Positions 32,241 through 41,102 of a stretch of DNA of 61,315 nucleotides are shown piece after piece (positions within the stretch are counted from its first letter, which is position 1; every line of letters starts with the position of its first letter). The notes below the pieces were generated by a model. It did no database searches. It was not told where the DNA came from and saw only the letters and a list, made by a program, of their open reading frames with translations. The position numbers were made by a program, and so were the translations under genes. Origin of the DNA: Paracoccaceae bacterium (GTDB lineage Bacteria; Pseudomonadota; Alphaproteobacteria; Rhodobacterales; Rhodobacteraceae); the NCBI GenBank assembly GCA_028875855.1, contig JAGWVA010000017.1, forward strand, positions 1-61,315, read 5' to 3'.

Positions 32241-33469
32241 GCCTGCCGCGCGCAAGCGTCGTGATCGTCAGCCGCCATCGCGCGGCGGCCTTGCGGCGCT
32301 GCGTGCTGGGGCTGCGGCAGTCGGACCATCCGCAGATGGAACTGATCGTCGTGGCCGACCCCGCGGGGCTCGCCGCTCTGGGCGAGGGGCCGTGGAAGGC
32401 TGTGGCGTTCGATGTGCCGAACATCTCCGCCGCGCGCAATCTCGGCCTTGATGTGGCCGCGGGGGACGTCGTGGCCTTCCTCGACGACGACGCGGTGCCG
32501 GAGCCTACGTGGCTGTCGCGGCTGGCGGCGGTCTTTGCCGATCCGCGCGTGGCGGCGGCCGGGGGATTCGTGCGGGGCCGCAACGGGATCAGCTACCAGT
32601 GGCGCGCGATGGAGGTGGACCGCACCGGCGCCGACCATCCGCTTGAGATTGCGGGGTCGGGGCCGGTCCTGCGCGCGGGCGATGCCACGCGTGCGGTCAA
32701 GACGCAGGGGACGAACTGCGCCTTTCGCCGATCCGCGCTGATGCAGATCGGCGGGTTCGATCCGGCCTATGCCTTCTACCTCGACGAGGCCGACGTGAAC
32801 CTGCGCCTTGCCGCGCAGGGCCATCTGACGGCTATCGTGCCGGGCGCCGAAGTGCATCACGGCTTTCTCGAAAGCGCCCACCGCGCGGCGGACCGGACGC
32901 CGCTGACGCTTTTCGACATCGGCGCGTCGTCGGCCGTCTTCCTGCGCCGCCATGCGCCCGAGGCGGAATGGCATCCCGCGCTTGACAGGGTGCGGCGGGA
33001 ACAGGCTGCGCGGCTTGCCGGACATGCGGCCCGCGGGCGGCTGTACCCGACGCAAATCCGGGCGTTGACGGAGACATTGGAGGCGGGGATCACCGCGGGG
33101 CTGGGCCGAGCGCTTGACGGTCTCGCGCCGCGAACGGACGCTCTGCCGCCCTTTCTCGCCCTGCCCGGCACCGGGCCGCGTCCGGGGTGTCTGCTGGCCG
33201 GGCGTGTCTGGTCCCGAAAGCGCCTTGCCGCCGAGGCAACGCGCCGGGCGGGACAGGAGATCGTCACGGTTCTGTGTCTTTCTCCCACCGCCCGGCCGCA
33301 CCGGATGCGCTTTGCCGAGGGCGGTTATTGGGAACAGTCGGGCGGGTTGTTCGGGCGCTCGGACCGGACGGGGCCGCGACTGCGCTGGCGGTCTTTCGCC
33401 CGGCGCGTGCGCGACGAGGCCGTCCGGTTGGCGCGCGTTCGCCCCATCGACCGGACGCCGGCCGGCTGA
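32237..33469 (+). CDS. Glycosyltransferase family 2 protein
   Basis: A 410-residue protein. The N-terminal 230 residues form a GT-A domain: SVVIVSRHRAAALRRCV start, NISAARNLGLDVAAGDVVAF, then the metal-binding FLDDDA and a later GGFDPAYAFYLDEADVNLRL acid motif in the next block. The C-terminal 180 residues are Arg-rich and not recognised. Donor and acceptor cannot be inferred. Its start overlaps kdsB (ATGA), which links it to LPS or another surface glycan. Confidence 0.88.
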   Translation: MSLPRASVVIVSRHRAAALRRCVLGLRQSDHPQMELIVVADPAGLAALGEGPWKAVAFDVPNISAARNLGLDVAAGDVVAFLDDDAVPEPTWLSRLAAVFADPRVAAAGGFVRGRNGISYQWRAMEVDRTGADHPLEIAGSGPVLRAGDATRAVKTQGTNCAFRRSALMQIGGFDPAYAFYLDEADVNLRLAAQGHLTAIVPGAEVHHGFLESAHRAADRTPLTLFDIGASSAVFLRRHAPEAEWHPALDRVRREQAARLAGHAARGRLYPTQIRALTETLEAGITAGLGRALDGLAPRTDALPPFLALPGTGPRPGCLLAGRVWSRKRLAAEATRRAGQEIVTVLCLSPTARPHRMRFAEGGYWEQSGGLFGRSDRTGPRLRWRSFARRVRDEAVRLARVRPIDRTPAG

Positions 33470-33555
33470 TCCGCCCGACCGGCAAGAATTCGCGCGGATT
33501 TCTGTGGCCGCCGTCCCGCCTTTCCATCGTCCGCCTTTTGTTGCGCAGGCCTTTA

Positions 33556-33568
33556 CGCCATAATGGCG
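33556..33568. promoter_or_regulatory. Palindrome in the galU upstream region
   Basis: CGCCAT-A-ATGGCG is a perfect 13-base palindrome in the 203-bp gap before galU. Further downstream, GCGGGT-A-ACCCGC at 33647-33659 is another perfect palindrome close to the ribosome binding site. They look like protein-binding or leader elements; no regulator can be named, and no clear -35/-10 pair was found. Confidence 0.4.
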
Positions 33569-33672
33569 CTGCATTCTTTGACTAGATGACGATCGCCTTC
33601 CCGGATCGGTCCCGCTCCGGGTGGGGAAGTCGAAACGAGTTCTTTGGCGGGTAACCCGCGGAGTAAGGCACG

Positions 33673-34566
33673 ATGAAGCGCAAAGTAACGAAAGCCGTTT
33701 TTCCCGTCGCAGGTCTGGGGACGCGGTTCCTTCCGGCGACCAAGTCCATTCCCAAGGAGATCATGACCCTGGTTGACCGTCCGTTGATCCAGTACGCGAT
33801 CGACGAAGCGCGCGCGGCCGGCATCGAGGAATTCGTTTTCGTGACGTCGCGCGGGAAAAGCGCGCTCGAGGATTATTTCGACGACGCGCCCGAGCTTGAG
33901 GCCGCTCTGCGCGAGAAGAACAAGACCGATCTGCTTGCGGTGCTGGCCGGAACCTACATGGAATCGGGCGCCATTGCCTATGTGCGGCAGAACCGGGCGC
34001 AGGGTCTGGGCCATGCGGTGTGGTGCGCGCGGCAACTGGTGGGCAACGAGCCCTTCGCGGTGATCCTGACCGACGACGTGATCGCGGCCGACAAGCCCTG
34101 CCTTCAGCAGATGATGGAAGCCTACGAGGAAACCGGCGGCAACGTCGTCGCCGCGATGGAAGTGCCGCCGGCCAAGGCCTCGTCCTACGGCGTGCTGGAC
34201 ATCGCCGAAGACATGGGCTCGCTCGTGCGGGTGCGCGGCATGGTCGAAAAGCCCAAGGCCGGCGAGGCGCCGTCGAACCTTGCGGTGATCGGGCGCTACA
34301 TCCTGTCGCCGAACGTGATGACGCATCTGAACGCGCGCAAGGTCGGTGCGGGTGGGGAAATCCAGCTGACCGATGCGATCGCGCAGGAGATCGTGCAGGG
34401 CAATCCGGTCTATGGCTTCCGCTTCCGCGGTCAGCGCTTCGACTGCGGATCGAAGGCGGGCTTCCTTCAGGCGACGGTTGCCTTCGGTCTGGCGCGCGAG
34501 GATCTGGGCGAAGAGTTCGGGCAATACCTGCGCGAGACTGTCGCCCTGCGTGCGGCGGCGCAGTAA
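33673..34566 (+). CDS. galU: UTP-glucose-1-phosphate uridylyltransferase
   Basis: A 297-residue enzyme that makes UDP-glucose, the donor for many glycans. The nucleotidyltransferase signature GLGTRFLPATKSIPKE starts at about residue 15, followed by VTSRGKSALEDYFD and the FAVILTDDV metal site. EKPKAGEAPSNLAVIGRY and the VGAGGEIQLTDAI stretch are diagnostic of bacterial GalU. AAGG precedes the ATG. It leads a run of glycosyltransferase genes in the same direction, which it would supply. Confidence 0.97.
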   Translation: MKRKVTKAVFPVAGLGTRFLPATKSIPKEIMTLVDRPLIQYAIDEARAAGIEEFVFVTSRGKSALEDYFDDAPELEAALREKNKTDLLAVLAGTYMESGAIAYVRQNRAQGLGHAVWCARQLVGNEPFAVILTDDVIAADKPCLQQMMEAYEETGGNVVAAMEVPPAKASSYGVLDIAEDMGSLVRVRGMVEKPKAGEAPSNLAVIGRYILSPNVMTHLNARKVGAGGEIQLTDAIAQEIVQGNPVYGFRFRGQRFDCGSKAGFLQATVAFGLAREDLGEEFGQYLRETVALRAAAQ

Positions 34567-34601
34567 TGCGCCCTTTGCCGCTGTCGTGACCGGACAGGCC
34601 G

Positions 34602-35828
34602 GTGCCCGCGGCGCGTCTTCTGGACCTCTCCCGGCTCGTGTCCCGGGCCGGGCTTGGGCCAGCCACCGGGATCGACCGGGTCGAGCTGGCCTATCTTGAC
34701 CGGCTTCTGGCGGAACCCGAGCCGCTCTTTGCGCTGGTGCGCACGACGCTGGGGTTCGTGCTGCTGGACCAGACCGGCACCGCGGCGGTGCGGGACCGGC
34801 TGACCGGGCGCGCAGCGTGGGGGCAGGCCGATCTGCTGGGGCGCCTCAGCCAGCGCCATGCGCCGATGCGCGCGCGGGCGGAATCGGACCTCAGGCGGTT
34901 CTGTATCGGACGGGCGCGGCCGGCGTGGCTTGCCCGCCTGTTGCGGCGGCACCTTCCGGTCGGGACGGCTTATCTCAACGTCGGGCATTCCAACCTGTCG
35001 CCCCTCGTCCTTGATGCGGTGGGCCGGCTTCCGGGCCGCCAGATCACGGTGATGGTGCACGATACGATCCCGCTCGATCATCCCGACCTGTCCCGCCCCG
35101 ACATCCCAGAACGCTTTGCCGGGCAGCTGAAGCGGGTCGGGGCGATGGCCGATCTGGTGATCTACAATTCCGCCCAGAGCCAGCGGGACGCCGAGCGGCA
35201 TTTCCGGGGCTGGGGCCCGGTGCCCGACGGCGTGGTGGCGGCCCTTGGCGTCGAGGTGCCCCGGCCCGATCCGGCGGCGCTGCCCGCGGGGCTCGACCTC
35301 GCGCGGCCCTATTTCGTCACGCTGGGCACCATCGAGCCGCGCAAGAACCTTGGGTTCCTGCTCGATCTGTGGGAGGCGATGGCGACCGATCCGCCGCCGC
35401 AGGGTCTGCCGCGGCTGTTCATCGTCGGACGGCGGGGATGGGCAGGGCAGGCGCTCTTCGACCGGCTGGACGCGTTGCCGAAAGGCGGGGCGGTACAGGT
35501 TCTGGGCGGTCTGCCGGACGGGGCGACGGCGGCGCTCTTGCAGGGGGCGGCGGGGTTGCTGTTTCCCTCGCTGGCGGAAGGCTACGGCCTGCCCCCGCTC
35601 GAGGCGGCGGCGCTCGGTGTGCCGGTGGTGTGCAACGACCTGCCGATCTACCGGGAAACGCTTGGGGATTCTGCTGTTTACGCCCCGATCACCGAAAGTT
35701 ATTCTTGGCGCAAAGAGATAATAAACCTTTTGGCCGCATACCCTGACGCGACGCAGGGCAACCGGCGCGCGGGGCTCACCGTGCCGACATGGGCGGACCA
35801 TTTCGGGCGGGTGTTGACGCTGACGTGA
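34602..35828 (+). CDS. GT4-type glycosyltransferase
   Basis: A 408-residue GT-B enzyme. The N-terminal domain begins LLDLSRLVSRAGLGPATGIDRVE and carries VMVHDTIPLDHPD. The C-terminal donor domain has TLGTIEPRKNL, then LFPSLAEGYGLPPLEAAALG with the E-x7-E motif, as in bacterial mannosyl- or glucosyltransferases. The start is GTG 34602: an in-frame stop lies at 34587, and no ATG is available nearby. The ribosome binding site is weak (ACAGG). It follows galU by 35 bases and is likely in the same transcript. Confidence 0.85.
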   Translation: MPAARLLDLSRLVSRAGLGPATGIDRVELAYLDRLLAEPEPLFALVRTTLGFVLLDQTGTAAVRDRLTGRAAWGQADLLGRLSQRHAPMRARAESDLRRFCIGRARPAWLARLLRRHLPVGTAYLNVGHSNLSPLVLDAVGRLPGRQITVMVHDTIPLDHPDLSRPDIPERFAGQLKRVGAMADLVIYNSAQSQRDAERHFRGWGPVPDGVVAALGVEVPRPDPAALPAGLDLARPYFVTLGTIEPRKNLGFLLDLWEAMATDPPPQGLPRLFIVGRRGWAGQALFDRLDALPKGGAVQVLGGLPDGATAALLQGAAGLLFPSLAEGYGLPPLEAAALGVPVVCNDLPIYRETLGDSAVYAPITESYSWRKEIINLLAAYPDATQGNRRAGLTVPTWADHFGRVLTLT

Positions 35829-35867
35829 CGGCGCGCCGCCAAGGGGTCTGGCAGGGACATCACGGGT

Positions 35868-36878
35868 TTGGGCATTGCAGAAGCATATCGTTTGCGACTT
35901 GCACGCAAACACTGGCGCATCCGGGCCTTTCGCAAGCGACGGGAACTGAAGCCTGTCGCGGATCGCACGAAGCTGATCGGGGCGTCGGACATCCTGCTGT
36001 TCTCGACCCTGCGCAACGAACGCATCCGGCTGCCCTATTTCCTGCGCTACTACCGCGAGATGGGGGTGAACCATTTCATCTTCGTGGACAACGGATCGGA
36101 CGACGGATCGCGCGAATACCTTGAGGCGCAGCCCGATGCCTCGGTCTGGACGGCATCCGCCGGCTACAAGCGGGCGCGCTTCGGCATGGACTGGATGAAC
36201 TGGCTGCTGGGCCGGCACGGTCACGGCCATTGGGTGCTTGTCGTCGATCCCGACGAATTCTTCGTCTATCCGTTCTGCGACACGCGGCCCATCCGCGCCC
36301 TGACCGACTGGCTGGATGCCTCGTCGATCCGGTCCTTCGGCGCGATGCTGCTGGACATGTATCCCAAGGGTCCGATCGATGCCCAGCCCTACCGTGAAGG
36401 GCAGGACCCGTTCGAGATCGCCTGCTGGTTCGATGCCGGCAATTACACGATCACGCGCAACGCGCGCTACGGCAATCTCTGGATACAGGGCGGGCCGCGT
36501 GCCCGCGCCTTCTTCACCGACAACCCCGCCCGCGCACCGGCCCTGAACAAGATCCCTCTGGTGCGCTGGCATCGCAATTATGCCTATGTCAGTTCCACCC
36601 ACACGCTGCTGCCCCGCGGGCTGAACCTCGTCTATGACGAATGGGGGGGCGAAAAGGCATCGGGATGCCTTCTTCACGCCAAATTCTTGCACATGTTCAC
36701 CGATAAGGCTGCGGAAGAGATCACGCGCCGCCAGCATTACGGCGGGAGCAAGGAATACATCGCCTACGACAGCGGGCTGAAGGAACAGGCAGACCTCTGG
36801 TGCAAGTGGAGCGAAAAATACATCAACTGGCGGCAGCTCGAGATCCTGGGCCTCATGTCGAAGGGCAACTGGGCCTGA
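35868..36878 (+). CDS. Glycosyltransferase family 2-like (PF13704-type) protein
   Basis: A 336-residue protein of the Glyco_tranf_2_4 type. It has a short basic N terminus, then LLFSTLRNERIRLPYFLRYYREMGV, FVDNGSDDGS and the acidic VDPDEFFVYP motif expected of a GT-A metal site. The C-terminal half includes HKIPLVRWH-like NKIPLVRWH and HAKFLHMF, also common in these proteins. The only plausible start is TTG 35868 with AGGGACATCAC upstream, so the exact N terminus is uncertain. Substrate unknown. It lies between two other glycosyltransferases in one run. Confidence 0.82.
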   Translation: MGIAEAYRLRLARKHWRIRAFRKRRELKPVADRTKLIGASDILLFSTLRNERIRLPYFLRYYREMGVNHFIFVDNGSDDGSREYLEAQPDASVWTASAGYKRARFGMDWMNWLLGRHGHGHWVLVVDPDEFFVYPFCDTRPIRALTDWLDASSIRSFGAMLLDMYPKGPIDAQPYREGQDPFEIACWFDAGNYTITRNARYGNLWIQGGPRARAFFTDNPARAPALNKIPLVRWHRNYAYVSSTHTLLPRGLNLVYDEWGGEKASGCLLHAKFLHMFTDKAAEEITRRQHYGGSKEYIAYDSGLKEQADLWCKWSEKYINWRQLEILGLMSKGNWA

Positions 36879-36888
36879 GGGGGCGGCC

Positions 36889-38586
36889 ATGACGGTCGGT
36901 TTCATCGTGCTGGCCCATACCGCCTTTCACCGGGTCGAAGAGGTCGCCCGGCACTGGGCTACGCGCGGCTGCCCGGTGGTGATCCACATCGACAAGACGG
37001 CGGATGCGCAGGGGCATGACCGGCTCTGCTCCCGCCTGGGCGACTTGCAGAACGTGCGCTTCAGTCGCCGGCATGCCTGCGACTGGGGCACCTGGGGGCT
37101 GGTGGCGGCAACGCTTTCGGCCGCCGATGTCATGCTGCGCGACTTCCCCGAGGTGCGGCATGTCTACCTTGCCTCCGGCTCCTGCCTGCCGCTGCGCCCG
37201 GTGGCGGAGCTCAAGCGCTATCTGGCCGAACGCCCCGACACCGATTTCATCGAATCCGTCACGACCGAGGATGTGAACTGGACCAAGGGCGGGCTGGACG
37301 CCGAGCGCTTCACCTTCCGCTTTCCCTTCTCGTGGAAGCGTCACCGGCGGCTTTTCGATGGCTACGTTGCCCTGCAACGCGCTGTGGGCTTTCGCCGGCG
37401 CATTCCTGGCGGTCTGGTCCCGCATCTGGGCAGCCAGTGGTGGTGCCTGACGCGCGAGACGCTGGCCGCGATCCTGCAAGACCCCCGCCGCCCGGAATAC
37501 GATCGCTATTTCCGCCGCGTCTGGATTCCGGATGAATCATATTTCCAGACGCTCGTCCGGCTTCACGCGCGCAAGGTGGAAAGCCGGTCGCTGACGCTGT
37601 CCAAGTTCGATTTCCAGGGCAAGCCGCATATCTTTTACGACGATCACCTGCAGCTTCTGCGGCGGTCGGATTGTTTCGTGGCGCGCAAGATCTGGCCCCA
37701 TGCCGACAAGCTGTACCGTGTCTTCCTGCGCGACGAAGCCAAGGGGACGGCGCAGGCCGAGCCCAATCCCGGCAAGATCGACCGGCTGTTCTCGCGGGCG
37801 GTGGATCGGCGCACGCGCGGCAGGCCCGGGCTTTACATGCAAAGCCGCTTTCCCAACGACCATTGGGAGAACGGGCGGACCGCCGCGATGTATTCCGTGT
37901 TCGAAGGCTTTTCCGACCTCTACGAGGATTTCGAGACCTGGCTCGCGAAGACCGTCGGCAGCCGTGTGCACGGGCATCTCTTCGCCCCCGACCGGGCCGA
38001 GTTCGCGGGCGGGGAGACGATCTACAACGGCGCGTTGCCCGACAGCGCGGCGCTGCGGGACTACAATCCGCGGGCGTTCCTGACGAATCTGATCTGGAAC
38101 ACGCGGGGGGAACGGCAGTGCTTCCAGTTCGGGCCGGCGGATGTGCAGAAGATCGGCGCCTTCATGGCGCGCGACCCGAATGCGCAGATCTCGGTCATTT
38201 CCGGCGCATGGGCCGTGCCGCTGTTCCATTCGGGGCGCGACTTCGCGCGCCTGCGCAAGGAAGCCGCCCGTCTTCAGAAGATCGAGGGGCGCCACCTTGC
38301 CCAACTGCGCGTTCCGCAACTGCGGGCGCGGGTGCGGATCTGGACCATGGCGGATTTCGTCGAAAACCCGATGGAGGCGCTGCAACTGGTCGTGGACGAG
38401 ATCAATCCCCGCGGCCCGCGCCGGCTGACCGAGGTCCCGCGAATGGTCGATCTGACCGGCTTCGGCCGCTTCCTGCAGAACCTCAAGAACGAGGGGATGC
38501 AGCCGCATCTGATGGGGGACTTCCCCGTCGATCTGGACCCCAAGACCCCGGCCGCACCGCGCAATCATCTGTACGTGGTGCGCTGA
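36889..38586 (+). CDS. GT14-like beta-N-acetylglucosaminyltransferase with DUF5928-like C domain
   Basis: A 565-residue two-domain protein. Residues 1-280 resemble the core-2/I-branching and O-xylosyltransferase family GT14: GFIVLAHTAFHRVEEV, VVIHIDKTA, FSRRHACDWGTWGLV, LASGSCLPLRPV and the SQWWCLTRETL acceptor-side motif. Residues 300-565 match the DUF5928-type domain seen in Rhodobacteraceae (FPNDHWENGRTAAMYSVFEG, then RDYNPRAFLTNLIWNTRGE), whose role is unknown. GAGGGGG precedes the ATG. It ends one base before the sulfotransferase gene, so both should be co-translated. Confidence 0.83.
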   Translation: MTVGFIVLAHTAFHRVEEVARHWATRGCPVVIHIDKTADAQGHDRLCSRLGDLQNVRFSRRHACDWGTWGLVAATLSAADVMLRDFPEVRHVYLASGSCLPLRPVAELKRYLAERPDTDFIESVTTEDVNWTKGGLDAERFTFRFPFSWKRHRRLFDGYVALQRAVGFRRRIPGGLVPHLGSQWWCLTRETLAAILQDPRRPEYDRYFRRVWIPDESYFQTLVRLHARKVESRSLTLSKFDFQGKPHIFYDDHLQLLRRSDCFVARKIWPHADKLYRVFLRDEAKGTAQAEPNPGKIDRLFSRAVDRRTRGRPGLYMQSRFPNDHWENGRTAAMYSVFEGFSDLYEDFETWLAKTVGSRVHGHLFAPDRAEFAGGETIYNGALPDSAALRDYNPRAFLTNLIWNTRGERQCFQFGPADVQKIGAFMARDPNAQISVISGAWAVPLFHSGRDFARLRKEAARLQKIEGRHLAQLRVPQLRARVRIWTMADFVENPMEALQLVVDEINPRGPRRLTEVPRMVDLTGFGRFLQNLKNEGMQPHLMGDFPVDLDPKTPAAPRNHLYVVR

Positions 38587-38587
38587 G

Positions 38588-39994
38588 ATGGGCCGCCGCT
38601 TCGACAGCTTTGTCATCTTTGCCGAGATGCGCACGGGCTCGAACCTGCTCGAGGCCTATCTTGATGCTGTCCCCGGCATCACCTGCTATGGCGAGGTCTT
38701 CAACCCGAGCTTCATCGGACAGGCCCGGCACGAGGAACTGTTCGGCGTCACGATGGAACAGCGCGAGGCCGATCCGCTGGGCCTTGTCCGCCGGATCGTC
38801 GAAAACACCGACGGTCTGCCCGGCTTCCGGTTCTTTCACGACCACGATCCGCGGGTGCTCGACCAGTGTCTGGCGGATCGGCGCTGCGCGAAGCTGATCC
38901 TCACGCGCAATCCGCTGGAAAGCTATGTCTCGCTCAAGATCGCGGCAGAGACCGGGCAGTGGCGGCTCAAGAACGTGAAGAACCAGCGCAGCGCGCGCAT
39001 CGCCTTTGATGGCGCGGAATTCCAGCGTCATCTGGATGCGCGGCAGGGGTTTCAGGTGCAGCTTCTGCACGCGATGCAGGTCACAGGGCAGACGGCGTTC
39101 TACATCGATTACGAAGACCTTCAGGATCTGGCGGTCATCAACGGGATCTTCGCCTTCCTCGGTCTCGACGACCGGCTGGAGGCGCTGCCCGACCAGCTCA
39201 AGAAGCAGAACCCCGAACCCATCGCGGACAAGGTCACCAATCCCGACGAGATGGCGGCGGCGCTTGCCCGTCTCGACCGGTTCGACCTGTCGCGCACCCC
39301 GAATTTCGAGCCGCGGCGCGGCGCGGCGATCCCGGGTCTGGTGGCGGCGGCGAAGGCTCCCGTGCTTTACATGCCCATCCGCTCCGGGATCGAGGCGCGG
39401 GTCGAAGGCTGGCTGGAGGGATTGGGGCAGGGGGTGCAGCGCGACTTCACGCGCAAGGACCTGCGCCAGTGGCGGCAGACCCGCCCCTGCCATCGCAGCT
39501 TTACCGTGCTTGTCCATCCGCTGCCGCGCGCCCATGCGGCGTTTTGCCAAAACATCCTGACCGGGCGGTTCGGCGCGATCCGCAACAGCCTGCGGCGGCA
39601 TTACCAGGTGGACCTGCCCGACGACCCGGGCGATCCGACCTACGATCCGGCGGCCCATCGCGCGGCATTTCTGGCGTTCCTCCGGTTCCTGAAAAGCAAT
39701 CTGAACGGGCAGACCAGTCTGCGCGTGGACCCAAGCTGGGCGTCCCAGACGGCGGTTCTGGAAGGCTACAGCCAGATCGCGGGCCCCGACTTCGTGTTTC
39801 GCGAAGATCGGCTGGAGGCGGGGCTGGCCTTTCTGGCCGCGGAGGTGGGGCAGGTTTCTCCGCCGATGGCCACGCCGCAGGAGACAGGGCCGCACCGGCT
39901 GGCGGATATCCACGATGCCGAACTCGAGGCCGCGATCCGCGACGCCTATCCGCGCGACTATGCCAATTTCGGATTTGGGGACTGGACGGCCTGA
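38588..39994 (+). CDS. Two-domain sulfotransferase (NodH-like N domain)
   Basis: A 468-residue protein. The N-terminal domain has the PAPS 5'-phosphosulfate loop MRTGSNLLEAYL (14-25) and the 3'-phosphate motif LTRNPLESYVSLK (105-117), as in NodH-type carbohydrate sulfotransferases. Residues 250-468 resemble the C-terminal part of sulfotransferase family 2 (VLVHPLPRAHAAF, VDPSWASQTAVLEGY, and the ending YPRDYANFGF) but lack a second PAPS loop and the usual Arg of the FVRHP motif. So one domain is probably catalytic and the other for binding or structure. It follows the GT14-like gene by one base. Confidence 0.83.
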   Translation: MGRRFDSFVIFAEMRTGSNLLEAYLDAVPGITCYGEVFNPSFIGQARHEELFGVTMEQREADPLGLVRRIVENTDGLPGFRFFHDHDPRVLDQCLADRRCAKLILTRNPLESYVSLKIAAETGQWRLKNVKNQRSARIAFDGAEFQRHLDARQGFQVQLLHAMQVTGQTAFYIDYEDLQDLAVINGIFAFLGLDDRLEALPDQLKKQNPEPIADKVTNPDEMAAALARLDRFDLSRTPNFEPRRGAAIPGLVAAAKAPVLYMPIRSGIEARVEGWLEGLGQGVQRDFTRKDLRQWRQTRPCHRSFTVLVHPLPRAHAAFCQNILTGRFGAIRNSLRRHYQVDLPDDPGDPTYDPAAHRAAFLAFLRFLKSNLNGQTSLRVDPSWASQTAVLEGYSQIAGPDFVFREDRLEAGLAFLAAEVGQVSPPMATPQETGPHRLADIHDAELEAAIRDAYPRDYANFGFGDWTA

Positions 39995-40011
39995 CCGCGG
40001 CGGACGCGGCG

Positions 40012-40036
40012 CAGGCGGCCAGTGTCAGGCCGCCTG
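40012..40036. terminator. Perfect 9-bp hairpin over the ptsN stop codon
   Basis: CAGGCGGCC and GGCCGCCTG pair perfectly around a 7-base loop, between the convergent sulfotransferase and ptsN genes. The ptsN stop codon is inside the hairpin. No T-run follows on either strand, so it may be an mRNA end-stabilising structure or a bidirectional pause site. Confidence 0.5.
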
Positions 40037-40492
40037 ATGGTTGGCGCGCGCTTCCGTGAGGATGGCGTAAAGCTTTGCCGGGTCCTCGTTCGCGCGCAAT
40101 TTGGCGCAGACGTTGGCATCGCGCATCGTCCGCGACACCAGCGCCAGGGCCTTGAGGTGATCGACGCCGGCATCGCGCGGGGCGAACAGCGCAAAGACCA
40201 GATCGACGGGCTGGCGATCGACGGAGTCGAAATCCATCGGCCGTTCCAGCCGCACGAAGATGCCCACGATCTCGTTCAGCGCGTCGATGCGGGCGTGGGG
40301 CAGGGCGATGCCATGTCCCACGCCGGTCGCGCCAAGCGCTTCGCGTTCCTGCAGCCCGTCGAAGGCCACGGCCCCCTCAACGCCATAGGTCGAGGCCGCC
40401 ACCTCGGCGATCTCTTGAAACAGCCGTTTCTTGCTGGTGAATTGTCCGAAAACCTTCACCGCACCGGGCTTGAGAATCCGCGAGAGGTCCAT
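40025..40492 (-). CDS. ptsN: PTS IIA-like nitrogen-regulatory protein PtsN
   Basis: A 155-residue EIIA-Ntr. It is phosphorylated by the PTS-Ntr chain on His66 in GHGIALPHARID and regulates potassium, nitrogen and envelope functions rather than sugar uptake. Length and motif are typical. ATG 40492 was chosen; the upstream in-frame codons have no coding character. It ends the classical lptB-rpoN-hpf-ptsN block, 34 bases after hpf. Confidence 0.95.
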   Translation of the reverse strand: MDLSRILKPGAVKVFGQFTSKKRLFQEIAEVAASTYGVEGAVAFDGLQEREALGATGVGHGIALPHARIDALNEIVGIFVRLERPMDFDSVDRQPVDLVFALFAPRDAGVDHLKALALVSRTMRDANVCAKLRANEDPAKLYAILTEARANHQAA

Positions 40493-40526
40493 GCGCCGTC
40501 CAGAGTTTGCCGCCCAGGGCGACCGA

Positions 40527-41102
40527 TCATTTCGTGTTCGCGGGGTCGATCCAGCCGATGTTGCCATCGTCCCGGCGGTACACGACATTGATCCCGCTGT
40601 TCTTCTCGTTCCGGAAGACCAGAAGGTGCGATCCCCCAAGTTCCATCTGCATGACCGCTTCGCCGACGGAGAGCGAAGGGATCTTTGCCTCCATCTCCGC
40701 GATGATCATCGGTTGCAGGCTGGTGGGTTCACTCTCCTCGGCCTCCTCGGACGCGGCGAGGATATATGACGCGCCCCCGGCGAATTCAACCGGTTCCGAA
40801 CGCACGTGCTGATGGTCGCGCAGTCTCCGCTTGTAGCGGCGCAGCTGCTTGTCCATCTTCTCGCGGCAGCTTTCGAAGGCGGCATAGATCTCGGTCGCCT
40901 GGCCACGCGCGCTGACGTTCAGGCCGGTGGCAAGATGGACGGTGCATTCGCAGGCAAACTGATGCGCATTGCGCGAAAAGACGACTACCGCTTCGGTCGG
41001 CCGCTGGGCGTATTTGCCCACCGTCTCGTCGATCTCGGATTTCACATGGGTCTGAAGTGCATCCCCGATGTCGATCTGCTTCCCGCTGATCTGGTAGCGC
41101 AT
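40527..41102 (-). CDS. hpf: Ribosome hibernation-promoting factor, long form
   Basis: A 191-residue long-form HPF. The N-terminal domain (1-100: RYQISGKQIDIGDALQTHV, then VHLATGLNVSARG) blocks the decoding centre of idle ribosomes. The C-terminal domain (about 130-185: VGEAVMQMELGGSHLLVFRN) drives 100S dimer formation. GGAGGAG lies before the ATG, with a GC hairpin (41115-41136) just upstream in the 112-bp gap after rpoN. Confidence 0.95.
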   Translation of the reverse strand: MRYQISGKQIDIGDALQTHVKSEIDETVGKYAQRPTEAVVVFSRNAHQFACECTVHLATGLNVSARGQATEIYAAFESCREKMDKQLRRYKRRLRDHQHVRSEPVEFAGGASYILAASEEAEESEPTSLQPMIIAEMEAKIPSLSVGEAVMQMELGGSHLLVFRNEKNSGINVVYRRDDGNIGWIDPANTK

